From Actinomycetes bacterium (lineage in GTDB: Bacteria > Actinomycetota > Actinomycetes > Mycobacteriales > Mycobacteriaceae): DNA of 64,000 bases. The translations under genes and the position numbers were made by a program. Position 1 is the stretch's first letter; the number at the start of each line of letters is the position of its first letter. Below are positions 15,501-22,457 of the stretch, piece after piece. The notes below the pieces were generated by a model, which was not told the DNA's origin, did no database searches, and saw nothing but the letters and a program-made list of their open reading frames with translations. Where the stretch lies: the NCBI GenBank assembly GCA_023461275.1, contig JAEYMI010000037.1, forward strand, positions 1 through 64,000, given 5' to 3'.

Positions 15501-16349
15501 TGCCTCGGACAGTTCAGCCGGCTTGTCCACCGGCACGATATGTCCACAGTCGGTGAGCAACGTCGACGTCAACCGGTCGGCGAACGGCTCGAGCTGACGG
15601 CGCGTCGCGTCGCCCACCGGTTGGGAACCCACCGTGTGCACTGGCATCTCGAGGCGGCCCGAGCGGCTCCACGCTGATATCGCTTCGGCGTCGGCAGGCA
15701 TCGCACGGTAGTGATCAAACGCCGCTCGCAGGCTCGGCCGACCGCGGTAGGCCGCAATGAAGATCTCGGCGAGATCGGCGGGAACGCCGGTCTGCGAACC
15801 GATGTCGAGAAAGAACCGGATGTACAGATCCTCGCTACCTGCCACTACACCTTCGGCGAGATGATGTGGTGCACTGTGGAATCCGAACCACCAGGGCCCA
15901 CCACCGGCGAGCAGGTCCTGCGCTCCGGGTAGCGACCCGACCATGCCCTCGATCAACGTGAGAGTCGCAACACGCTCCGCTGACCACGCCGCCAGCCCGA
16001 AAGCGGTGGCCACGCCCAGATCGAATCCGACGACGTGAGCCTGGTCGATCCCCAGCGTGTCCAACAGAGCTGTCATGTCGCGAGCGCCGGAGATCGCGCC
16101 ATACTCCCCTGTCGTTCGATCGCTATCGCCGAGCCCTCGAAGGTCCGGGGCCACCACCCCGATCCCCTCGGTGGCGAGACGATCAGCCACCGAGCGCCAG
16201 ACCGCCCGGGTATGCGGAAACCCGTGCAGCAGTAGAACTGTCGGTCCTGACGTCGACGGAATCGTCTCGACGGCAATGGTGGTGCCGTTCACCCCGATCC
16301 GGTCGATCTGCGCGCCGGGCAGGTGAGCGGTCAGATGTGGCTGTTGCAT
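15468..16349 (-). CDS. Alpha/beta hydrolase with Asp nucleophile (epoxide hydrolase-like)
   Basis: A 293-residue alpha/beta hydrolase. The oxyanion motif is HGFPHTRAVW, and the nucleophile elbow is VGFDLG, giving Asp110 rather than Ser; with GHIVPVDKP (His near 272) this points to the epoxide hydrolase/haloalkane dehalogenase-type branch. The ATG at 16349 follows GAGGGG; a longer frame to 16685 runs through the divergent regulator and is rejected. It is divergent from an HxlR regulator, which probably controls it. Confidence 0.8.
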   Translation of the reverse strand: MQQPHLTAHLPGAQIDRIGVNGTTIAVETIPSTSGPTVLLLHGFPHTRAVWRSVADRLATEGIGVVAPDLRGLGDSDRTTGEYGAISGARDMTALLDTLGIDQAHVVGFDLGVATAFGLAAWSAERVATLTLIEGMVGSLPGAQDLLAGGGPWWFGFHSAPHHLAEGVVAGSEDLYIRFFLDIGSQTGVPADLAEIFIAAYRGRPSLRAAFDHYRAMPADAEAISAWSRSGRLEMPVHTVGSQPVGDATRRQLEPFADRLTSTLLTDCGHIVPVDKPAELSEALLENLRGQEV

Positions 16350-16370
16350 CGACAACCCCTCGGTATCGTG

Positions 16371-16389
16371 AAGGTACTCAAGCCACCTT
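16371..16389. promoter_or_regulatory. Candidate HxlR operator
   Basis: AAGGT-ACTCAAGCC-ACCTT is an inverted repeat in the 55-base space between the divergent hydrolase and HxlR-family genes, the expected place for autoregulation. Confidence 0.4.
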
Positions 16390-16404
16390 AGGAATCGTCG
16401 AAAT

Positions 16405-16821
16405 ATGCAGCAAGAAGGCACTTTTGCGTCACCCAGTGACCGAGCGGACACCAGGTCACCCCGAGGTGACCTGTTTGATCCCGCGTGCGCGACACGCGAC
16501 TTGCTCGACCGCATCGGCTCAAAGTGGACCGTCCTCATCATGTTGCGGCTGTCCCAGTCCGGCGAGACACGATTCGCCGAACTGCGCCGACAGGCCGAAG
16601 GTATCTCGCAGAAGATGCTCGCCTCGACGTTGAAGTCGCTCGAACAGGATGGTCTGGTGACGCGCCGGGTGGACGCCACCGCCACACCTCCGCACGTGCA
16701 CTATTCATTGACGACGCTCGGGACGTCGCTCACACCGCTTCTGGGTCAGCTCAAGGAATGGGCCGAGGAGAACATGTCACTGATCGACACCCACCGGGCT
16801 CGGTACACCCGACCGGTTTGA
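16405..16821 (+). CDS. HxlR-family transcriptional regulator
   Basis: A 138-residue winged-helix regulator. The family signature is present: a Cys at the start of the domain (DPACATRDLLDRIGSKWTVL), FAELRRQAEGISQKMLASTL as recognition region, LEQDGLVTRRV and VHYSLTTLG for the wing. HxlR proteins sense aldehydes, quinones or electrophiles, often through this Cys, and usually act on a divergent gene; here that is the Asp-nucleophile hydrolase. The ATG is at 16405 with AGGAA upstream. Confidence 0.88.
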   Translation: MQQEGTFASPSDRADTRSPRGDLFDPACATRDLLDRIGSKWTVLIMLRLSQSGETRFAELRRQAEGISQKMLASTLKSLEQDGLVTRRVDATATPPHVHYSLTTLGTSLTPLLGQLKEWAEENMSLIDTHRARYTRPV

Positions 16822-16921
16822 CCAGCTGATTCAATCCACACGTAACATCACCCGTGCGCGAATCACGTGCACCACGCAGCGCTAGTATTCACACGAACAA
16901 ATAGGGGAAGGTGGATAGTTC

Positions 16922-17575
16922 ATGCGATATCCGGGGGTCATGCTCATCACGATCGCGGCGACGATGGTCGCACTGATCACCGCGATAGCGGGTACGGCCA
17001 ACGCAACACCGACCGACACCCTCCCCCGACATTCGACATCGATATCAGCCGACGGCGCCACCATCACCACCGTGCTGACCGACGCCACATTCCGTCCGAC
17101 CACACGTGGCCTCGAGGTGATCGACGCGCTCGGCCGGCCGGTCGACGTGGTTGCCGAGCGCCTCACGCTGAACCACACCGCGGTGAACCTGCGGACCACG
17201 GTGTCCGCCGATGGACGCACCGCGACCTTCCACCCCAACCTGACGCCGCAGATTCTCGCCGCGATCGCGCCCGGGGTGCATCCCGCATCGGCAAAGAAAG
17301 AGCGAGAACTGCAAGACGTGATCTGGCACCTCGCGAACGGTCTGAATCGGGCGGGCACGGTCAGCGCTGCCATCGGGGCGGGCGTCGGCGCCGTCATCGG
17401 TGGACTCGTCGGACTCGTGGCCGGCTGCGCCGTGGTCGCCGGCTGCATCTGGCTCGGAGCCGCCGGCATCGTGGTGGGCGCCGCCGTCGGAGCGGCGGTC
17501 GGCGGTGTGGCGGGCGTGGCGTACGGAGATCCGCGCGTCGGTCAGGCCATTCTCGACTGGATCAATACCCCGTAG
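16922..17575 (+). CDS. Secreted/membrane protein with glycine-zipper tail
   Basis: A 217-residue protein with a signal peptide (VMLITIAATMVALITAIAG, cleavage near ANA) and a C-terminal hydrophobic Gly-zipper region (VGAVIGGLVGLVAGCAVVAG and VVGAAVGAAVGGVAGVAYG). The middle (about 30-130) is an extracytoplasmic domain resembling the small hypothetical envelope proteins common in Gordonia and Rhodococcus. The ATG follows GGAAGG. Not assigned to a characterised family; membrane or cell-wall association is inferred. Confidence 0.7.
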   Translation: MRYPGVMLITIAATMVALITAIAGTANATPTDTLPRHSTSISADGATITTVLTDATFRPTTRGLEVIDALGRPVDVVAERLTLNHTAVNLRTTVSADGRTATFHPNLTPQILAAIAPGVHPASAKKERELQDVIWHLANGLNRAGTVSAAIGAGVGAVIGGLVGLVAGCAVVAGCIWLGAAGIVVGAAVGAAVGGVAGVAYGDPRVGQAILDWINTP

Positions 17576-17604
17576 CCGCGCCACCGGCGTCGCCGCGAGG
17601 TAAT

Positions 17605-18078
17605 TCAGATCCGAGTAGACGCCGTCACCAGATCACCTGTGATCTGCATCTGTCCGAGATGCTGTGCCAGTTCGTGAACGACGTGCAGCACCACCCACTC
17701 CGGGCTGACGAGGGCCAGGTCGACCTTGGCGGTGGTACCTCGCGCATCGCGGCCGATGATCCCGTGTCGCATCATCTCGCCGGTCCATCGTGGTGTGTCG
17801 GTACGTGCCTGCGCCAACCGCGGCCGAACCTCCGATACCGTTCCGCGCGAGGAGAATTCACCGGCCCGATCACGTGGCAGATCCAACCCGCACCCGAACG
17901 TGCCGAGCCACCATCGAGACATCTCGATGCAATGATGGGCGATGGCGTACACCGAGTTCGCACCCGGCACGTCGAGGCTCGTGTTGACCTCCGCGTCGGT
18001 CATGGCCGCGATCAGGGAGTCCATAGCATTCCAGCACGCATCAGCGGTTTCCAACGCGGCGTCCGACCAGCTGTCCAT
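17605..18078 (-). CDS. DinB/DUF664-like protein
   Basis: About 157 residues, a four-helix DinB-like metal-binding fold. Candidate metal ligands are the His residues in IAHHCIEMSRWW and in VVHELAQHLGQMQI, spaced as in DUF664 and mycothiol-dependent S-transferase relatives. In mycothiol-producing actinobacteria this fold often supports thiol transfer; the substrate is unknown. ATG at 18078 chosen over a GTG three codons upstream. Confidence 0.7.
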   Translation of the reverse strand: MDSWSDAALETADACWNAMDSLIAAMTDAEVNTSLDVPGANSVYAIAHHCIEMSRWWLGTFGCGLDLPRDRAGEFSSRGTVSEVRPRLAQARTDTPRWTGEMMRHGIIGRDARGTTAKVDLALVSPEWVVLHVVHELAQHLGQMQITGDLVTASTRI

Positions 18079-18125
18079 GGACCACACTGTGCCATGGACA
18101 GCCGTCGGCAGAACCGGCTATGCGG

Positions 18126-18344
18126 TCAGTAGACGGGTGGCTCCCCTTCGGCAGCGGGACCCGGTTCAACCGGAGTGTGTTCGATGATCGAGGCGTACGC
18201 CTCGTTCTCGTGCTTGATCATCCGCACGAAGAACGCGACGAACAAGGCCACCGCGATAATGAACACCACCCAGACGCCGACCGAGTTGCCGCCGAAGGTG
18301 AACACGACGTCGGCATCGTCGTAGGACTCAAAGGGATTGAACAT
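18126..18344 (-). CDS. Small single-helix membrane protein downstream of amt
   Basis: A 72-residue protein with one transmembrane helix (VGVWVVFIIAVALFVAFFVR) and a soluble acidic C-terminus. Its ATG lies one base after the ammonium transporter stop, so the two are cotranslated. It could be a transporter accessory subunit, but no family was recognised. Confidence 0.65.
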   Translation of the reverse strand: MFNPFESYDDADVVFTFGGNSVGVWVVFIIAVALFVAFFVRMIKHENEAYASIIEHTPVEPGPAAEGEPPVY

Positions 18345-18345
18345 G

Positions 18346-19671
18346 TCAGTGCGCCTCCTCGGCGATCACGATCTTCTCTGAACGCATCGTCGTCACCGGA
18401 ATACCTTCTGGGTACGGCGTGGCCGGTACCTCGGTCAGATCGAGGCCTTGTTCCTCGACCTCCGGCGGGATGCGCAACATGCCGATCTTCTTCAGCGCCA
18501 GGGACACCAGATAGGCGGGAATGAATCCCAACGCGACGAAGACGAGTCCGCCGAGAACCTGACCCCACAGCGAAATGCTCGGATTGCCATCGGTATTAGG
18601 GTAACCGGCCAGGAAGATCCCCACCATGAGCACCGAGTAGAGCCCGATCCCGCCGTGCACCGCCACCGCGCCGACGACGTCGTCGACCTTGAACTTCTCC
18701 AGCAGCTGTCCGATGAACGGCACGATGCCGCCGGCCACCAGCGCGATGATGAACGCCAGCGCCGGATGGTAGAGGTCCATCCCCGACGCCACTCCGATCA
18801 CGCCCGCGAGGCCACCGGAGATGGTCCAGAACGGTTCACCCTTCGACGTCATGTAGGCGCCGATGATGCCACCGGCGAGTCCCATCAATGTGTTGAATGC
18901 GAACGCCGACAACGTGGTCGGACTGCCATAGATCGTCTCGTATCCTCCGGGGCCGTAGATGACACATCCCATCAGAAAGCCGAAGAACCCCGCGAAGATC
19001 AGCATCAACCCCACCATGGTGAGCGGGAGGTTGTGCGGCCGGATGGTCACCGGTGATCCGTCGGCGCGGAAGCGGCCGATGCGGGGGCCGAGGTTGAGCA
19101 GGATACCCAGTGCCGCGAAGCCGGCGATCGTGTGGACGCAGCCGGCGGCACCTACGTCGTGGAAGCCGAGTTTGGTGAGCATCCAGCCGGCACCGTGCCA
19201 CCCCCACGCCGCCCCGATGATCCATACGACCGATCCGACCATCACAGTCAAAATGAGGAACGCGCTCGTCCGAATCCGTTCCAGCACAGCACCGGACATG
19301 ATCGAGCCGGTGGTCGCGGCGAAGAGCGCGAACGCACCCCAGAAGATGCCGCTGGCCGAATCCGCCACATTCGGGCCCATGTTGTCACTCCACGGCAACG
19401 CGGCCTTGGCGGCGTCGTTGAACTCGATGAAGCCGCTGGGCATTGCGTTGTAGAGGAACCATCCGACGAAGAAGAACGACGCGACGATCGTCGCGAACGC
19501 CAGGAGGTTCTTCATCGCGGTGGCCAGGACGTTCTTCGAGCGCGACGCCCCGACCTCGTACGCGAGGAACCCCGCGTGGATAAGCATCATCAGGGAGATG
19601 GACACCCAGTAGAAGAATTCATTGTTGACCGACGACATCGTTGTGATGGCGTCATCGACTTCCGGTGGCAC
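18346..19671 (-). CDS. amt: Ammonium transporter (Amt/MEP family)
   Basis: A 441-residue ammonium channel. The N-terminus begins outside with FFYWVSISLMMLIHAGFLAY, and 11 helices follow. The pore twin-His residues are seen in GAAGCVHTIAGFAAL and GAVAVHGGIGL, and the gate aromatics around GFFGFLMG. The start is a GTG at 19671 behind GGGAGG. Tandem GlnR-like boxes lie about 45-75 bases upstream, so nitrogen control is likely. A small membrane protein follows in the same operon; no PII (glnK) gene is adjacent. Confidence 0.93.
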   Translation of the reverse strand: MPPEVDDAITTMSSVNNEFFYWVSISLMMLIHAGFLAYEVGASRSKNVLATAMKNLLAFATIVASFFFVGWFLYNAMPSGFIEFNDAAKAALPWSDNMGPNVADSASGIFWGAFALFAATTGSIMSGAVLERIRTSAFLILTVMVGSVVWIIGAAWGWHGAGWMLTKLGFHDVGAAGCVHTIAGFAALGILLNLGPRIGRFRADGSPVTIRPHNLPLTMVGLMLIFAGFFGFLMGCVIYGPGGYETIYGSPTTLSAFAFNTLMGLAGGIIGAYMTSKGEPFWTISGGLAGVIGVASGMDLYHPALAFIIALVAGGIVPFIGQLLEKFKVDDVVGAVAVHGGIGLYSVLMVGIFLAGYPNTDGNPSISLWGQVLGGLVFVALGFIPAYLVSLALKKIGMLRIPPEVEEQGLDLTEVPATPYPEGIPVTTMRSEKIVIAEEAH

Positions 19672-19713
19672 AGCAGACCTCCCACGATGGCCTAGGGGTT
19701 GTCACACCGCCGG

Positions 19714-19746
19714 GTTTCACAGCAGTGTTGGTTTCACAGCAGTGTT
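19714..19746 (-). promoter_or_regulatory. Tandem GlnR-like binding sites upstream of amt
   Basis: A 16-base sequence occurs twice with a 17-base period. Read on the minus strand it is AACAC-TGCTGT-GAAAC, matching the nnnAC-N6-GaAAC pattern reported for GlnR. It lies directly upstream of the ammonium transporter. Confidence 0.5.
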
Positions 19747-19905
19747 CGATGCGCACCAACGGTGTACGCCGATCCGACTTTAGGCCCGCGACCGTCTCGG
19801 TCCTGTGCCCAAACGGTAAAAACAGTGTAAATCGGACTTTCGGGTCATCGAACAGTCGCGGCATCAGTTGGCTTCCTGGCCCACGCCATTCCCGCACAGT
19901 TGACA

Positions 19906-19940
19906 ACGAGGAGGTCCGACGGCGTGTCGGACCTCCTCGT
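19906..19940 (-). terminator. Strong terminator after the DEAD-box gene
   Basis: A perfect 15-bp stem (ACGAGGAGGTCCGAC with its complement) and a five-base loop, followed on the minus strand by TTGTC. It separates the helicase gene from amt. Confidence 0.85.
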
Positions 19941-19959
19941 GAGGTGCGTCAATGTTGTT

Positions 19960-19983
19960 GTGCGCCAAGAATTCCTGGCGCAC
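19960..19983 (-). terminator. Second hairpin after the DEAD-box gene
   Basis: GTGCGCCA and TGGCGCAC form an 8-bp stem just after the stop at 19989. Together with 19906-19940 it forms a tandem terminator. Confidence 0.55.
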
Positions 19984-19988
19984 ATAGA

Positions 19989-21503
19989 TCAGGCCTGGGC
20001 TGCCCCGGCGGGACGCGACGAACGGCGACGCTGTGCACCGGAGTGCGAGGAGCGCGACGCTCCCCCGTGCGCGGCCGAGGAATCACCCGAACTGCGGTGA
20101 GCAGCCCGAGGGGCGCCACCGCCGCGTCGGGCATTGCCACCCGAGCTACGACGAGCGTTGGTGCCGTCACCGGAACCGAACTCATCGTTGGAGCGGCGCG
20201 ACGATCCTCGACTCGACGTCGACGATCCACGGTTCTGACCGCCGGCGCCACGACGACGCTGCTGGCCACCACCGGCTCCGCCGGAGCGGCGCGGCTGCTG
20301 CTGCCGCGGTTCGGCGACAGGAGCCGGGGTCACGAACGCCGCGCGCGGGCCGACGAGCGCATCGACCTCGGCCGACTGCGCGTTGACCCGGATCGGGGTG
20401 ACCTTGATCGAGGCCTTGCGCAGCAGACCATTGAGGTCGCGACGCTGATCGGGCAGGCACACGGTTACCACGTCACCGGCACTGCCGGCGCGCGCGGTAC
20501 GACCCGAGCGGTGCAGGTAGGCCTTGTGCTCAGCAGGCGGATCGACGTGGACGACGAGTTCCACATCGTCGACGTGCACGCCACGGGCAGCAACGTCAGT
20601 TGCCACGAGGACGCGAGCGCCGTCGCCACCGAACGCCTTGAGGTTCCGGTCACGTTGCGCCTGGCTCAGGTTGCCATGCAGGTCGACGGCGGGGATGCCG
20701 CTCTCAGTCAGCTTCTTGGCAAGCTTCTTCGCCTGATGCTTGGTGCGCATGAACAGGATTCGACGACCCTGTCCCGAGGCGAGTTCTTGGACGAGGGCGT
20801 TCTTCTCGGTTGCCGACACCTCGTAGACGTGGTGGGTCATCTGGATCGGTGCGGTGGTGTCCACGGTGGAGTGCAGCGCCGGGTTGTCGAGGAACCGCTT
20901 GGCCACCTTGTCGACACCGTTGTCCAGTGTCGCGGTGAACAGCATGCGCTGGCCGTCGGCCGGCGTGGCCGCGAGGATGCGCGTGACGCCGGGCAGGAAG
21001 CCGAGGTCGGCCATGTGATCGGCCTCGTCGAGAACGGTGATCTCGACGTCATCGAGACGCACGATGCGCTGCTTCATCAGGTCTTCCAGACGGCCCGGGC
21101 ACGCGACGACGATGTCGACGCCACGGCGGAACGCCTGCTCCTGACGGCTCTGGCTGACGCCACCGAAAACGGTGGTGACAGTGAGGTTGACGGCCTGGGC
21201 GAGCGGTTTCACGACCGCTGCGATCTGAGTCGCCAGTTCGCGAGTCGGCGCGAGGATCAGCCCGGTGGGCGCTCCCGGCTTGCGGGCAACGTCGAGTTCG
21301 GCGAGGCCGCTCACCAGCGGAATCGCGAATGCAAGGGTCTTGCCGGATCCGGTCTTGCCGGATCCGATCACGTCTTTGCCCTCCAGGGTGTCGCCCAAAG
21401 TCTGGGCCTGGATGGCGAATGGTTCGGTCTTGCCTTCGGCGGCAAGCACTTTCACGAGTTCGGCGGGCACGCCGAGGTCAGCAAATGTTTTGGTATCGGA
21501 CAA
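19989..21503 (-). CDS. DEAD-box ATP-dependent RNA helicase (RhlE-like)
   Basis: About 504 residues. The helicase core shows a Q motif (TFADLGVPAELVKVL), motif I GSGKTGSGKT, PTRELATQ, DEAD in VLDEADHM, TAT in place of SAT (LFTATLDNG), and motifs V-VI (ATDVAARGVHVDD and HRSGRTARAG). The C-terminal tail is Arg/Gly/Ser-rich (RSGGAGGGQQRRRGAG) and suits RNA binding. The start is a TTG at 21503; the frame continues upstream but is not supported. A leader of about 300 bases precedes it, as often found for cold-induced RNA helicases. Confidence 0.88.
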   Translation of the reverse strand: MSDTKTFADLGVPAELVKVLAAEGKTEPFAIQAQTLGDTLEGKDVIGSGKTGSGKTLAFAIPLVSGLAELDVARKPGAPTGLILAPTRELATQIAAVVKPLAQAVNLTVTTVFGGVSQSRQEQAFRRGVDIVVACPGRLEDLMKQRIVRLDDVEITVLDEADHMADLGFLPGVTRILAATPADGQRMLFTATLDNGVDKVAKRFLDNPALHSTVDTTAPIQMTHHVYEVSATEKNALVQELASGQGRRILFMRTKHQAKKLAKKLTESGIPAVDLHGNLSQAQRDRNLKAFGGDGARVLVATDVAARGVHVDDVELVVHVDPPAEHKAYLHRSGRTARAGSAGDVVTVCLPDQRRDLNGLLRKASIKVTPIRVNAQSAEVDALVGPRAAFVTPAPVAEPRQQQPRRSGGAGGGQQRRRGAGGQNRGSSTSSRGSSRRSNDEFGSGDGTNARRSSGGNARRGGGAPRAAHRSSGDSSAAHGGASRSSHSGAQRRRSSRPAGAAQA

Positions 21504-21807
21504 GGTCCTGGTGTCTTTCCGTTTATGACACCCGGAAGAAACGCACGAGGACTTCGCAACGCACGGTGACGTGGGTGTCGGTGGCGAACACGCATGTGTG
21601 CGTATTCGTTCGCCGTATGAAGTCAAAGAGCGGGTTCGTAAGACCCGTCGGAGAAGCGTTCTACGACGCGTTGACGGCAGCCTCAAGGGCTGGTCAATTG
21701 ACACCACCGTAGCGCACATGACCCCATCGGTGCCACTTGACCACTTCCGGACCGGAGCGCGCCTGAGAATCGATCGGTCAAGCGTGCCGCCGATGCCGTG
21801 CTCGACG
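21504..21807 (-). other. Long leader between regulator and helicase genes
   Basis: This 304-base space separates the end of the LuxR-type regulator from the helicase start, both on the minus strand. No coding frame is convincing. A minus-strand TTGACC (about 21691-21696) could be part of a promoter, leaving a leader of roughly 170 bases; structured leaders of this kind can carry cold-shock control. Confidence 0.4.
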
Positions 21808-22455
21808 TCAGCGTGAAGTGGGCCAATCCCGCTGCGGCACAATGAATCCGTCGTCGGTGGCGGCGTTGAACAACTCTGATCTGCTCCGGGCACGATGACC
21901 TACGGCCTCATACTTTCCACGTACCCGGTCCAAGTACTGCTTGACCGTGCTCGGCGCCACACCCATCCGGCGGGCGACCGTGTCGAGCTTCAGACCGCTC
22001 GCGTACAGGCGCAACGCATCCAACTCTTGGGGCGAGAGAGCAGGTCGCGCGACGCCGCGCTCGTCGAGCAATGCGCGCGCGATGAGCGGCGTCGTCCATC
22101 GGTGCCCGGCGAGTGCCGCGGTGACCGCGCCTTGCAGATCACTGAGGTCGTCACTCTTGGACACAACTGCGGCGACTCCGGCGGCCACCATTCGGCGAAC
22201 CTGTCGCGCGCTGGCCAACGCCGAGAGAACGACGACGGCCACGCCCCGGGCAGTCAGCTCCGCGACCAGCTTGTCGTCGGCGGGTCCGCGCGAACCCAGA
22301 TCCAGATCGAGCACCACAAGATCGATGTCGCGACGATTACATACCTCGCTGAATGACGCGGTGTCCACGACGACGTCATGGCCCGCGGCACGCAACTGCA
22401 GCGATACGGATTGCCGAATCAAGACATGGTCGTCGACCACCGCCAACCGCGCCAT
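21808..22455 (-). CDS. NarL/LuxR-family response regulator
   Basis: A 215-residue regulator: receiver domain (residues 1-120) with acidic pair DDH near the N-terminus, phosphoacceptor Asp in LVVLDLDLG, and the conserved Lys in VVSKSDD; a LuxR/GerE helix-turn-helix follows (LSPQELDALRLYASGLKL and MGVAPSTVKQYLDRVRGKY). ATG at 22455 with GAGGGG upstream. It begins two bases after the histidine kinase stop and is surely its partner. Confidence 0.88.
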   Translation of the reverse strand: MARLAVVDDHVLIRQSVSLQLRAAGHDVVVDTASFSEVCNRRDIDLVVLDLDLGSRGPADDKLVAELTARGVAVVVLSALASARQVRRMVAAGVAAVVSKSDDLSDLQGAVTAALAGHRWTTPLIARALLDERGVARPALSPQELDALRLYASGLKLDTVARRMGVAPSTVKQYLDRVRGKYEAVGHRARSRSELFNAATDDGFIVPQRDWPTSR

Positions 22456-22457
22456 GC

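Noticed and set aside
16350..16685. Upstream extension of the alpha/beta hydrolase
   Set aside because: It runs antisense through the HxlR gene; the ATG at 16349 has a ribosome-binding site and the expected N-terminus.
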